Shown: positions 45,371 through 57,759 of the stretch, piece after piece
Layout: each line of letters begins with the position of its first letter
Numbering within the stretch: the stretch's first letter is position 1
Assembly: GCA_050084985.1 (NCBI GenBank)
Contig: JBITNC010000001.1
Coordinates: forward strand, 6,262,001 to 6,326,000
From: Nageia nagi
Taxonomy: Eukaryota; Pinophyta
Length of the DNA stretch: 64,000 nt
Direction of reading: 5' to 3'
Program-made: the position numbers and the translations under genes
Notes under the pieces: model-generated
The model's database searches: none
What the model was told of the DNA's origin: nothing
Seen by the model: the letters and a program-made list of their open reading frames with translations, nothing else

Positions 45371-45599
45371 AAGCATCGTATGCCTGCATGCTATGGTCCC
45401 ATGCTTGGTAGGTCTACAAGCCTACATTACCCTTTGATTGCTGGGGTAAAGTAGAATTAGATACCCTTTAGATACTGGGGCAAAGCAAAGATCATTTCCC
45501 TTTTAGCACTTAGATTATATTAGATTAATCTAGATGCTTTATCATTTAATGGCTACTTGATTTACTTGTCATATATTTGTTATAGGTCTATTTCATGAG

Positions 45600-45765
45600 G
45601 TCCAATTCCATCTTATATGACCTATCATGTGTCGAAACTAGACTTTGTTAGATCCTCATGGTGCTCGATTTCATCTTATATGAGCTATCATATGCCAAAA
45701 CCATATTAGGCTCAAGTGATTAGGATGATCTTATATAGCCTGTCATGCATCAAAACTAGCTCTCA
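45600..45765 (+). repeat. Three diverged ~60 bp tandem repeats
   Basis: ATCTTATATGACCTATCATGTG, ATCTTATATGAGCTATCATATG-like and ATCTTATATAGCCTGTCATGCA pieces recur at about 60 bp intervals, each followed by an AAAACTA/AAACCA motif. Confidence 0.7.
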
Positions 45766-45861
45766 TCTTAATCATTTTACTATCATTTATCATTATTGAT
45801 TATCAACTATCATTTTATATGTTTTTTATACTAAGCTTCTCATAGGTTTGAAGCTCAACAC

Positions 45862-45870
45862 AAAAAGGGG
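45862..45870 (+). other. Candidate polypurine tract
   Basis: AAAAAGGGG, four bases before the TGTAAAGACCC that opens the candidate LTR. Confidence 0.45.
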
Positions 45871-45874
45871 CAAC

Positions 45875-47100
45875 TGTAAAGACCCTAAAAATTTATTCTG
45901 CTTCATTGATAAGGTTACATTGACATTTTGATGTATATCATGTGCTATATTATCATGTTGGACTAACGTGTATTTTGTAGGTTCTTTGATCAGATTGATT
46001 GATTAAGTTTTATCATTTTATTTTTGCTAACACCTTTGGTTCCAGTCACCCGGATGACTTGTCATTCGCCCAAACGATCCTACAGACATCATAGTCATCT
46101 AAACAATTATGAATGAGCATTATAAAAGTTATAAGGTACACTTTTTGAGCTTTTTCTTTAATTTTTATAGTCTAACACATACATACTCTGCAACTTTACA
46201 CATTTTCCAATGCTCGTACTTAAGTTTTATGAGATCATTGTGAAGGACACCACATTAAGAGCATTCCTCTTCAATACTTGAGCACACTTCTCCATTTTAC
46301 ATGGATTGAGGTAGTCTTTGACTATTTAGGGTTTGCTTGAGACATTAATGTTGTCTTTCACTATTATTTACAGATTTGATAGATCAAAGCATTATTGATT
46401 AAAACTTGTATCCTTTATTTAAATATATACTTGCATTTGTGTGATATATAGGCATTTTTCTAGGCTAATTACATCCTAGGGTTTAGGCTAGGGTTTGACC
46501 TTTAAGGTCCAAACCCTAAGGTTATCGCATCTTTGTTGGTTTACTTGCATTCTTAGCTTAGATATACTATTCTTAGCTTTGAATTTGTAACCATTCTTGT
46601 CATACATTGTAATTTGAATGGATCTTTGAACATATATTGTATTTTGTCAAATCTTTAGCATAATTTGTCAATTTAGCATAGTTTTTTCATTCACACTTGT
46701 CAATTATCTTTGTCCAAAAATTTAGAATTAATCTTTATGAGTCTTGAATACATTTGCATTATAGGCATTGATATCTTTATGAATATCCATTTGACTATGG
46801 ATTAAGGGGATCTAAAACCTTATAGAGTTGGGGTTCTACCTCATTTTAGACAAGCACAAGGTCCAAAGGACTTATGATTTGAGGTATCCTTTAATCTTTG
46901 TTGTTTCCTTTCATATATGAGCATTATTTGACATCATTGAAGACTAAGGACCATTTCTAAACCTTGCTTTTATCATTACCATCATATCAAAACATAAGAA
47001 CGTTAGAATTGAATAACTTAAAATATTTGGAGTGCTCATAGATGGTTTGAGTGTTTCAAGTGTTAGGGTTTTGAGGTGTTCCCAATACATAAATTCATTT
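45875..47100 (+). repeat. Candidate 3' LTR (right end uncertain)
   Basis: Starts TGTAAAGACCC after the polypurine tract and has TATAAAAG at about 46123. The tandem repeats before it fit a Tat-type 3' UTR. No partner LTR is in view, so the right end (for example CCCAATACA near 47091) is a guess. Confidence 0.4.
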
Positions 47101-47399
47101 TGAAGTAAATTCTGTAAACTTTCTCAATATTGGAATTGTTGTGCATTAGTCCTCAAAATTTTTCTTATGCACATTGGATAATATACTTATTGGAGTACAA
47201 AGTTTTTTAACTTTTTCCACAAGATTTATTGATAATAATTCAATATCAATTACTTTTACATAAGTAAAATATTTGCTTTAAAAAAATAGAAGTGTACGTT
47301 CCTCTCTAATTTTGTAGAGTTTAGTAATATGCAACATTTTTTTTAATAAAGTTACTCTTAAAGGGGAGTATAAAATTCATTTTTTTTTTTAAATATGCT

Positions 47400-47560
47400 T
47401 CCATGATAGGGAAATTGATGCCTCTATACTTCCATGTTTAGGAAGTTTATCCATGTTAATAGATTAATACCACTATACTTCTATGATTGGGAAGTTTATC
47501 CATGTTTATGGATATGCCACTATACTTTCATGTTTGGAAAGTTTATCCATATAGATGTAT
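47400..47560 (+). repeat. Minisatellite A: CTATACTTCCATG type, ~48 bp period
   Basis: Three units share CTATACTTYYATG, GGAAGTTTATCCAT and an ATAGATTAATAC/ATGGATATGCC linker. Confidence 0.75.
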
Positions 47561-47599
47561 TATTTACCACATTGCTATTTGTTAGAAAGTTTTAGTGGA

Positions 47600-47775
47600 T
47601 GGAGTGGTTAAAAAGGTTCACCCTTCTCCATGATTACATTGTTGGAGTGGTTAAAAAGGCTTGCCCTTCTCTATGATTGCACATTGTTGGAGTGGTTAAA
47701 AAGGTTCGCCCTTCTCCATGATTGCACATTGTTGGAGTGGTTAAAAAGATTTGCCTTTCTCCAAATTGTTGTTGG
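47600..47775 (+). repeat. Minisatellite B: four 43-45 bp units
   Basis: TGGAGTGGTTAAAAAG units start at 47600, 47643, 47688 and 47733. The 45 bp period keeps frame as a 15-residue LEWLKRF-type repeat, but there is no sign of a real gene. Confidence 0.9.
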
Positions 47776-47799
47776 ATTAACGCTACCAAATTCTATCTT

Positions 47800-48060
47800 A
47801 TGCATCTTGACTAGTAGTATGGTCAAGTTGGCATTTTTTATGGCATGAAAATCTTTGCTTGGAGATATAGTCAAGTGGTTTTGCCTTGTAAATCTTGACT
47901 TGATGGTTTGGTCAAGTAGGCATTTTTGTGATTTGAATTGATGGTTTTGTCAAGTTGGTTTTTTTGTGGCTTAGAAAATTTTAACTTGATGTTATAGTCA
48001 AGTTGATATGCCTTATGAATCTTGACTTGGTGGTTTAGTCAAGTTGGCATTTGATGGTTT
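47800..48060 (+). repeat. Minisatellite C: CTTGACTTGATGG / GTCAAGTTGGC units
   Basis: Five diverged units combine CTTGACT-GATGGTTT with GGTCAAGTTGGCATTTTT at about 50-65 bp spacing. CTTGAC and GTCAAG are complementary, so each unit holds a short inverted repeat. Confidence 0.75.
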
Positions 48061-48831
48061 ATGATATGGGTAAGATAACATAGTCACATAATTATTTGAT
48101 TGATGAAGTTATCATCAAGAGGGAGAAATAAGTTATAAAAATATTATGATGTGATGACACCCTCACATACCAAAATAAATGCAAAATAATTATTAAAACA
48201 AATAAACACAAAAACCAAACAAACATAAAAACTAAAAATCAAAGTTTTTATTTATGTTTGATGATATTTTTTATCCTTGGTTGAGAATGCATTTGATGAT
48301 GTTGTGCACATATGATATTGTTGATATCATGTTATGGATGATACATTTTGTTTAGTATGTACATGTGATATTCTTAGATATTATAGTTGATGATGTATGT
48401 CATCTTTGATGTTGTGCATATGCAATATGCAATGACTTAGTATCTTTGTGCACCATTTGATTAGTGTATGGGTGACATTTATATTATACGAGTGTATATG
48501 ATGCATCTAATTGATCTTGTTTATGAGTTGCTTGTAGCTGGCAAGTTTCTTCTTGCAATTGGAGGTTACTTCAAGGATGCAAGCTCATGGAGGCTTATCA
48601 TGTCAACATGTTGTTGAATGACTACTCTTGTACATTGAAACCATTTATGCTTAATGATTCTATTGTAAAACTATTTATTAAAATAGTTAAGTAGTTGATC
48701 CATTGTAGAACCATCTATATTCTATTACTTTATCGTAAGTTTTCATCTTTGATTGTATTCTTATGGAGAACTCTCTTACTCTTTCTCTTTGTCTTTTTGA
48801 CTCTCTACACTAATATTGCATTAAGGGGGAG
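48061..48831. other. Probable internal 3' sequence of a copia-type element
   Basis: No domain recognised. It precedes a polypurine tract and LTR. Confidence 0.35.
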
Positions 48832-49314
48832 TGTTGGAAATTATTATGCATTATTGTGTAATATCTCTCTTTAATGGAAACCCACAATATAAACCCACTT
48901 AATGCTAAAAGTATCTCTAGATACCTTAAAGCATTAAGGGAATGAATATGGAAACACTTTAACCTTACCCTTGGGTAAAAAAGAGGTTAAAGAGTGGGTT
49001 TCATCCTATAAATAGAGAGGTACCCCCTCTCATTATGTACCTGTAGAAGCATGAATATGCTAGTCTTATAGAGTCATAGGAATACTATTGTAGGAGCTTT
49101 GTAGAAGAATTATTGAGAATTTGTAGGAGAGTTATCTTGTGAGAATTAATGGAAAGGATGGTTCAAAGTGGATGTACTCCCATAGTTGGAGGAACCACCA
49201 TACACGGTGTGTTATCATTTGTGTGATTGGTTCTTGCTTAGTTAGATGGTTTAATGTTAAATTTGTTGGAGAATCTTCAAGGTGATCTTGGTTATGGAAT
49301 CCTTAATTCCATCA
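48832..49314 (+). repeat. Copia-type 3' LTR, ~483 bp
   Basis: Begins TGTTGGAAATTATT directly after TTAAGGGGGAG, the usual copia tract-LTR junction, and ends near AATTCCATCA. TATAAATAGAG at about 49008 is a good TATA box. No partner LTR or copia polyprotein was found beside it. Confidence 0.65.
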
Positions 49315-49354
49315 GAAACTACTATGATTTCTCAATCTATATCTTCCTACAAGA

Positions 49355-49600
49355 TGACAAGATCTTCTTAGTAACTTCTCTCCAATAGGACGAAGAGATA
49401 TCCTTAAGAATCCTCCTAATATCCTCCAATAGGTAAATAAGATCTTCTTAGAAACTTCTCTCCAACAATATGAAGATATCTCCTTCAAAATCCCCTTAAG
49501 ATCTTCCAATAGGATGATAAGTTGTACTTCAGTAGTAACTCTTTGATAGGATGAAGAGATCATCCTTAAAACTCCTCTAGAAGTTTCCTTAGTAATTCTT
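49355..49600. repeat. Three ~80 bp repeats of a GATCTTCTTAG-AACTTCTCTCCAA unit
   Basis: Units start near 49361, 49440 and about 49520, the last being diverged, and contain CCTCCAATAGG and a GAAGAGAT-type motif. Confidence 0.7.
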
Positions 49601-49705
49601 ACTCGATAGAATGGTAAGATCTCAACTCTTCAAATTAGCTCAAAATAATTTATGTGGGAAACCCTTGAATCCAATAGGATGGTAAAATGAAGGCTTTGAT
49701 ACCAA

Positions 49706-51023
49706 TGTGATGACCCCAAACCATTGGCTCAAGCTCAAACATGCCCTAAGAGAGGGACATCTACCTTTGACCTTTAGATCAAACATGAAATAAGATAAAA
49801 CATCCAACATATAGCTATTGATAGTAAGAATGAAGTAAACAATCCATAATTATACTTAATTACCTAAAATAGGTGATTAGGAAGCTAAACACGAGTAAAC
49901 AATGCCAAATACACTTCCAGATCTAATGTCTTAGGAATAATAAGATAATAACAAAATGATAGCAACATGAAATTATATTGATATAACAATGAAGAGATCA
50001 ATTACATATATTTTTTGGAACTAAGGAGCTTACACCAAAATTGCCTCCAATAGGGTTATTGTGGATGGCTCTACAACCTCACTAATCGTAGCAATGATAA
50101 GGCCAAGCCTAGGGCCTCCCTATTTCTCTCTAATAGAACAACCTAAGTTCCTCTCCTGAAAGGCTAGAGTAAGAAAGAGGCTAACCTTCAATCACCTTAA
50201 GATCTCAAATGCAGACTTGCACCTATAAGTGGAAAAATAGAGTTCTCACACTTAATATGGAAAGGGGTTTTAATCCTAAATTTAACATATCTTAAATGTA
50301 GCACAAGATCCCTTTATATAGCCTCCTTAAGTCCAATGTCTTCATTCTAGTGCCTTCAAATCAACATAATCACATCTTATGGCTACGATACCCTCTCACA
50401 TGGATTGCCTCACCTACTAATATATTGGGATTGATGTAATCATATCCAAGAGTGATTAATACTCCTCATGATGCAACATTGCCTTCTTGGATGATTCCCA
50501 TATGCTCATGTCATGTGGTTCCCTTGGAATCAAGCGTACTCTACCTCAAGGTAAATGTTCCACCTTGGAGGGGAGTAAATCACCTTAGGATGCCAAATTC
50601 CAACTCATCAAGGCTAGAGATATGCAACATCCCTTTAGAAGAGACTAATATTGTATTTAAAATCAATAATAGCCTTGGTATCATCATTACATCATTATTG
50701 GTATTATTACAAATATCATTAATTACAAATATGAAAATGCTCCTAACTTAATGTAAATCACACCTAAATTAATGAATTATCAATTGCAGATCCTTAGAGG
50801 ATAGATTTCACTCTCAAATGAGAGTAAAACATGGATTTTCATGCACGCACAATATAAGTAGACTAGCTTAGCAGATAAACTTTCAAGTGCCATAACTCCT
50901 TCATTTCTTGATGAAACCTAATCATATAAACTATAAAAATGATTGGCACAAGGTCCTATTTCAATTTCAATTATCTCCTTAAAATAAAAATTAAGTAAAA
51001 CCTTACTGATTGGGGATGTTACA
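49706..51023 (-). repeat. Minus-strand LTR, 1,318 bp
   Basis: Read on the minus strand it starts TGTAACATCCCC, a common gypsy LTR start, has TATATAAAGG at about 50311-50324, and ends GGGGTCATCACA. Directly beyond it comes TTGGTATCAAAGCC, a one-mismatch tRNA-Met primer site. The internal part of the element is missing or unrecognisable, and its outer end abuts a PPR pseudogene. Confidence 0.65.
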
Positions 51024-51275
51024 CCAAGTAGAAACATGCACACACCTAATTTAGGTTTTATGGGTATTTTGGCAATGAAGTTCAAAGCTTCCTTAGGATA
51101 GCTTGCATGACCAAGAAGGTAAAAAATACAGGTATAATGATTCATAAAAAAGAATAATGCAATAAGATTCCCTCATGTTGTAAGGGTTTATTTCACATTT
51201 TGCATACATTTCAATGAAGGAATTGAACACCACAACATTTGATTTACAAGCACCAAGTAGATGAGAAATTTATTA
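51024..51275 (-). pseudogene. PPR pseudogene fragment with E-domain-like end
   Basis: The minus strand reads SNVVVFNSFIEMYAKCEI, then after a deletion NHYTCIFYLLGHASYPKEALNFI and IPIKPKLGVCMFLLG, the last PPR motif and start of the E motif of PLS-class proteins (H-Y-x-C-M-x-D-L-L-G-R-A ... W-x-x-L-L). The match ends exactly where the LTR at 51023 begins, so the LTR probably landed in it. Confidence 0.65.
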
Positions 51276-51429
51276 ATGTTCTGATTATGGAATATTAAGC
51301 AATTACATATATAGTTTTTAGTATCTGTATAAGACAAATGAGATGAACGAGAAGTATTCTTCTCATGACCTATAACAAACCATAACAAGCCAAACCATGT
51401 GATCACTACAAGAGAAATACACATGCTCC

Positions 51430-52480
51430 ATAATATTCTAAGGGAATATACTAACCTTATTACTAAAACTTAACTCTAGGGAGTTAATTATTCCAACATA
51501 CAACCCCTTGATGCTAAGGGACTCATCCATGAGTTCTTTAAGCATCACAAAGTTGGAAGAAAATATTTCTCTTACTTTTTTTCTAATCCTTTAATAAAAA
51601 ATAAAAAAATGTAAAATATTATCTTGGGCACTCCTTCTACTTCTCATGTGGTATCTCCTTAATTATTGTTGTTATTCCTTCATGATTGAATGCGTTCTTT
51701 TGTTGAGTATCTCCCATTTCAACAAAAGTCCCTCTAATTGTGGTTTTCAACAACCACTCTCTCACATCTTCATCATTATGGTATTTAAACCATGCTCTTA
51801 CATTTTGATCATGATTAAAATACAATATTCTAGATGAGTATTTAGAATTAATCATCTCACACACTATTCTCTCACAAATCTCTACACAAAAAATCAAAAC
51901 AAACATGGCCATGAAATAACCTATTACATATGCAACAAAGAGTTTCTCCTCACACAAAGTTTCTCTCTTAACTATGACCTTACATGGTTCTACATCATAT
52001 AAAATAACATTTTAATTTTTACCATCACTCCATGTGAGTGATTTTCTATTCCAACAATTGATGATGCCTCCAAAATTCACCACAACTCAAAGTTCACCAA
52101 TTTTGGTTTCTTCTTCATTTTCTTTCTCTATCTCATCTATGAGATATTCTTTATCAACCTTCACTCTTTGTGAGTGATATTCTTCCATGAGCATGGATCT
52201 TATGGATTCTATCTCTTCTTCTTCAATACTTGGGTAATCATGCCACCAAGTTCTTGCATCTTCTTTTGCTCTTTCAAGAGAGCACACATCCATTACAATT
52301 GAATGGTCTTCATCATAAGGAGACAACGATGCTCCTTGTCTTTATAACACTCTTCTTTGAGTGTTTCTTCTTCTTATTTATGATTCTTCACCAATGTTTT
52401 CATACTGATTTGGTGCCTTTTCATGAAGCACTCTTCATCTACCTCATCTTATTTTTAGTTTTCTACTTTGAGGTGGTCTT
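51430..52480 (-). other. Unrecognised region with two minus-strand open stretches
   Basis: 51957-51637 (106 residues, hydrophobic start then R-A-W-F-K-Y-H-N) and 52326-52087 (acidic, WWHDYPSIEEEE) are open but match nothing I know. They may be decayed copia gag-pol, given the gag-like piece upstream. Confidence 0.3.
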
Positions 52481-52494
52481 CATCATGTGTCTCT

Positions 52495-52840
52495 TCAATG
52501 AGACTCTCCATCTTCTCCTCTCCTTTTGAAAAGAAGAAGGTCTTCAATCTTGCTCTCTTCCATGAGAGTTTTTTCATCTCCATAAGCATACTGTAATGCC
52601 CTCAAAGCTATTTGAGCCACCTTACATTTTGCAATGAGAGGTAACAATTTTTCTCCAACACCTCTCCTTAAATCCATTAGAGAAATGCAATTTTTTATGT
52701 TACTATTTTTCTTCTCTCTTTTGTCCTCTCCTTCAAGAGAGCTCCAAGATGAGGGTTCTTCATAACCTTCAACAATGGTCTCCCATTAGCCTTTAGCAAT
52801 GACCAAATGCCTCATTTTACAACTCTAATAATAATAATTA
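52495..52840 (-). pseudogene. Copia gag-like remnant
   Basis: On the minus strand: LVIAKG-stop-WETIVEGYEEPSS, EDKREKNSNIKNCISLMDL and GVGEKLLPLIAKCKVAQIAL. The V-x-x-x-W-x-x-V-x-x-G-Y-E-E-P opening is typical of the copia gag (UBN2-type) domain. One stop and diverged residues. Confidence 0.4.
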
Positions 52841-52849
52841 TACACATTA

Positions 52850-54000
52850 AATTTGGGCACATTCAAGCCATCAAATATGGAGTCTATATTTCTTTAAAAA
52901 GCTTTCAATACTACTGGAGTGATAAGTTTTCAATTTACCACTTAATTATATCAATCTATGATAGGTGTCTTCAACAATATGCAATTTAAACTCAATTTAT
53001 TTCCTTGTTTCTCTATTACACTAAACACACTATAAAGCATTTCTTACAAAAATTGAGATAAACTAAATTCATATGTAATCAAATAATCTTGATAACAAAT
53101 AGTAAATAGATTTAAACTATTCTAACTAAGAAACACCTGTTAGTTGGAGTGGGCCCTCCTCCTTCCAACAAAGCTTTCAACACAAATTACATATCTGAAT
53201 TCAACTTGATACTTGTATTATTTTAGAGAATAATTATAGCACAGTTTCTCTATTTACTAACTAACTAATACTTCTCAAATAAAGAGGTATATATAATGAA
53301 ATTTACTAAAAACTATGTTGGAATTCCTCATAACATTTACATTGTGATAAACATAGCATTTCCAGTACTCTAATCTTCATGATATCATTTAGGAACGATA
53401 ATGTTGTGAGTCACTTTACTACAAATATGAAGTTTTATTCATAATCTTTATCTTCCTTAAATATCCAAGCTAACTATCCAAAAATCACTCAATATGCACT
53501 TGGTCATGATATCATAATGATTTTGGAGCCTCTTTAGCTATAATTATGCAATCAAGTTCTTCTTTAGTAACATCTATCATCTTGGAGTTTTCACAAATTC
53601 AGGACTCTCCTAAAATTCAGGAGGTTCCTAGAATTTTGGAATTATCATAAGTGATCAGCTTCAGATTCATGCCTGAACCATTTTAAGATCATCTCATGGA
53701 ATTCAAGAGATGCTATTTTGGAGCTCAACCAAATGGGATAAAACAATATCATTTTCATGATGTTTCTAGAAACCATTTTGAGCATACTTTATTCATTACA
53801 AAATACTAGCACTATATAACCACAAAACACATTAAATCCCACAAATATATGAAACATATGAAAATTAAACAAAGTTGCATTTAACTTCAAAATAAACATT
53901 ATTAATATATTCTAAATATGATTAGGGGATAAAAGTCTTTCCAAATTTAGCATAAATATAGAGTCTTTGCATCAAAATAGAGACTATTCCGAGTCTCATC
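52850..54000. other. AT-rich sequence, probably LTR or flanking DNA
   Basis: Nothing firm. 53570-53680 has repeated AATTCAGGA/CCTAAAATTCAGG words. It could contain the 3' LTR of the Athila-like element. Confidence 0.3.
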
Positions 54001-54199
54001 ATTCTTCCCAACTTATAATATTACTACCCTTGTAGTAATCAAAAAGTATTAAACTAGTTTAAAGTCTTTTACAAATTTAGAAGATCAATAGTTGCTATCT
54101 CATCATTGTCTCCTAAATTAACAAAGTCTTTTGTATTGGATGCTTGCATCATGCAATTGAGATCATAAGGCTTTAAACAAGCTAGAATTTCTGATGGGC

Positions 54200-57000
54200 A
54201 CCTAAAGGAAGAGGTTGCTTGTTGGTAATTGCAATATCATCCAGATTAGGCCTTTCTATATAATTTCCAAGACCATAGCTCAATTTGACCTATGTTTCCC
54301 AGAGTCTAAATAAGGCATCATATTATGGCCCATCATCTATCTAGGATGGAGTTGGATGTAGAATCAATGGAGGTCTATATTGTTGTCCTACCTAGTATAA
54401 AGGTTGTGTAGAAATAATTTGCACTATAGCTTCAACTCTTTTCCTAATCCATTGTAAATTGGTTGGAGAAATTTCCTCCCTTTTCTTTTTATTTACTATC
54501 TACATACCCCACCTTCTATTACAAGCTCATAATACCTTATCAAAATGACGAGTGAGAGAAATGTTACACTCCTGAACACATGCTTCCATTAGCTGAATGT
54601 ATTGGTCCTTGAATTTGTTGACCTATGTTAATAATATAGATGTGGTTACATCATTATAGATTGGTTGTTTTTTGACTAAAAAGCTATCAGTCAAACTTCT
54701 CTATTGAATTTGTTCACTATCATTTTCCACTAAACTTGATTTTGAAATAAAAAAACAAATGCCTTTAATTGAATATCACCCACATAAATACTAGGAAGAA
54801 ATTTAGTATCATCACTCAGTAAAAAGTTATGCATGTATAGTTCACACAACAAATACTTCTCCTATTCTGTTGCCTTAAAGTATGCTCACAGGAACTCAAC
54901 ACCATACTTCAATTCATAAGGTAGACCCTTACGAATTTTGCTGACTTGCCATTTTAAGAATTGTTCCTTAAGATACATACTGTAAATAGGAGAAGGTTAC
55001 CTTACTTTCAAAACTTCCTTGAATATCATGCACATGTCCATAATGGCCTTTTTAATTAAATTGACATCCTTATTCTCCTTTTTCATTGTTGCAAGTGTTT
55101 TGGTGTACTTAGTTTCTTTCTCTTCAAGAGCTTGTGTTTTAACAATAATATGTTGTTCCAATTGCATTACTTATTCTTGCTTTTGTTTGAACAGATTAAA
55201 AATCTATTTCATTTCCTCCTCTTCACATACAAATTTTGTCCAATTCTTTTGCATTGTTTGTGATTTTTTTGTTATAACTAAAACTAAAGTTTGATGTTTA
55301 GCTAGCCTTATTTATACACTTTCTAAAGTGGAACACTTGTTCTTCAACTGCTGAATTTCATTCTCTAAAATAATATTTTTATTAAGTAATTTTTCATTGC
55401 TTTCTTCTATCAATAGAAGCTTGGACTTTAATACCTGAACATCAGGTGTTTCTACTATAGCTACCTTGTTAGTAGCTTCTACTAACTTGTCAAGATTAGT
55501 TAGCATGCATTCTTCTTAGACTTTTGTAGGTTGTGGCTAGTCTTTCTCAAGACCTGAGGTCTATACTTTTTCATCCTTAACTATTGTAGGCTAAGAGTGG
55601 TCCTCCCCAACTAGTTTCATAGCTTCCTCTTCAATATGTAATTATTCATCTACTGGAAATGTCTCCTATGGAATACTAAAGACAAATTCTGAAGCTTGCA
55701 TTCCTTGGTTGATTTCCTCCACTATAGTCTAATAATATGACTCTTCTTCTTCCATGATTTTATGCAATCTCTTAACTCTACTAGAATTTTGGCTATGAAT
55801 AATAAGAGATTTCCTCTTTTCTCTTTTCTTTCCACATCTGACCACTACATCCTCCTTAGCTTGCAATTTTGGTTCTTGGATTATTTCAACGGGATCTGTT
55901 AGAGAATTTTCTTTGTTAATATCATCATGAGGTGTCATAGGGACATCTTTTGGAATTTCCTCCTCATGACGGGGAACTAAATTCTCCTAACATTCTTGAA
56001 TTCCAAATGATTCTCTAATGAATTATGTATGGGACATATACTCCTATTTGATGGAATTCAATGTTTGCATCCATAGGTATGGGTTTAGAACTATCAGATT
56101 CTTCCTCCCCTTCTTCTTGGGAATTTTCCTTAGCACATTGATTGATAAATTGGTCCCAAGTTGCTTTGCCATTCTCTTTTCTTAGAAAGTATTCTTTATA
56201 GAGTATTCTAATGAGTCCATGATGTTTTAGGGATAGTAATTTATTACATTAGTTTTCCCTAACTTTCTTGAACATTTTCTTAAGACTTTGGTACAAGAAA
56301 TAGGATAAATTGCATGTTTGATATTCCTTATATCTCAATAAAATTAACAATTTCAGATGATGATCCATCAAAGTAGGGTGCTATACTTCACAAGTTAGAT
56401 ACCTCATCAACCATTTGGCTACTAAGGTCCTTTTTTTGGGAAAAGATTCCCATTTTAATCCTTAAACATGCCCCTAGTGGCGTAAATTTTAGCTTTGGGT
56501 TCATTTGTGGGATGAAATCTATTAACTAAGCTGAAATAATGATCTCTTATTTAAATCTTCCCCTATCTTAGGTAATCATGTATATTCACTAATTGAGTTT
56601 ATGGTAATTGGAATAACATGACCCTTCAAAGTGATAGAATTTGCTTGAAAGTTCTCAGCAAAATCCAGAGCTAACTAGTCATTATGCCCTTCAAAATTTT
56701 CAAAGAATGATAGCAAATTGAACTTTTGAAAGGTTTTTGTTACCTGAGCACTGGCCTTCAACTCATCTACATTATCTGGTTCATGCTTACACTTTCCTCC
56801 CATTATTTTAGACTTCCTAATGATCTTGGAGCTTGCTTGAAGAGGGCTCGAGTTGGTTCAACAGTGAAACTAGCTTCTAAATGCAATTTCTCAATCTATT
56901 CTCAAAAATTTAAAGTATGATGATAATGATTGATTTTCCCATGCAACATTTATTTTGGAATCTAATTCAAAAGGATCTAATAGTGATAGATTCTACCACA
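54200..57000 (-). pseudogene. Additional coiled-coil reading frame after pol (env-like position)
   Basis: Decayed minus-strand coding runs downstream of the integrase. The N-terminal piece (56700-56560) reads FAENFQANSITLKGHVIPITINS. 55938-55729 is charged (KEDVVVRCGKKREKRKSLII). 55506-55312 is a clear coiled coil (LKSKLLLIEESNEKLLNKNI, ENEIQQLKNKCSTLESV), continued at 55290-55020 with LEEKETKYTKTLATMKKENK-like heptads in another frame. Athila elements often carry an extra ORF here, sometimes called env-like. No signal peptide or membrane span was seen, so an envelope role is not supported. Confidence 0.5.
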
Positions 57001-57759
57001 TGTCCTTTTTACTCATGCTTTGTACTATTTTTTCCATAAAGCATTATCTTTGGAACGTGCTAAATCCCAAAGTCATATCAGAATTTATTAATTCTATTAA
57101 TTTGAAATTAAATACATACCTTGTAATAATGGAAACATAATTGATGGGATGGATGCAACTGATTATTATGAAATGACATGAAAATGGTTATTATAGTATT
57201 TACTTGATCAGATTAGATCCATCAATAGATTTGAAGAACACATCATCCAAAATCATCTCGGCATTGCATTCCATGATGATTATGTTGGTAATCATGTTGA
57301 GGTGTCCTTCCACTATAGATTATGAAACTTGATGCTACCTTGTAATCAAGGAGATTGATGTTGTAATCCATTCATTATAATTCGTAAGGATTTACTCTGC
57401 TAACAATTGGAAGGGCTCCTATTTTGAGGACAAGTTTCCTAACGATATGTCTCATTAGCTTTTTGGAGCTAGTGTTAATCAAGTTTCTAGAGGTGGTTGA
57501 CAGAAACATTCTAGAGTTGTTATTTATGTACATTCTAGAGTTCCTTTTAATGAACATCCTGTAACTCCTCAAGTTCTCATATTTCATTTTTTTTTGCATT
57601 CTGGTTCTATTTCCAAAATCAACCTCTTATTACTACTGCAAAAAAGAAGAAGATTAAAGACATAAAATTGAGGAAGATAAACCTTCCTCAATTAAGCATA
57701 GATCTAATTGTTTCAACATTTTAGTGAAGTCCTCCTTTTTCATAGGCAAATTATAGGGA

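Noticed and set aside
46489-46530. Telomere-like CTAGGGTTTAGGCTAGGGTTT
   Set aside because: Only two to three imperfect units; not an interstitial telomere array.
48832-49314. Solo LTR interpretation of the copia-type LTR
   Set aside because: The five bases on either side (GGGAG and GAAAC) do not match and a polypurine tract lies on the left, so it is a 3' LTR of a truncated element.
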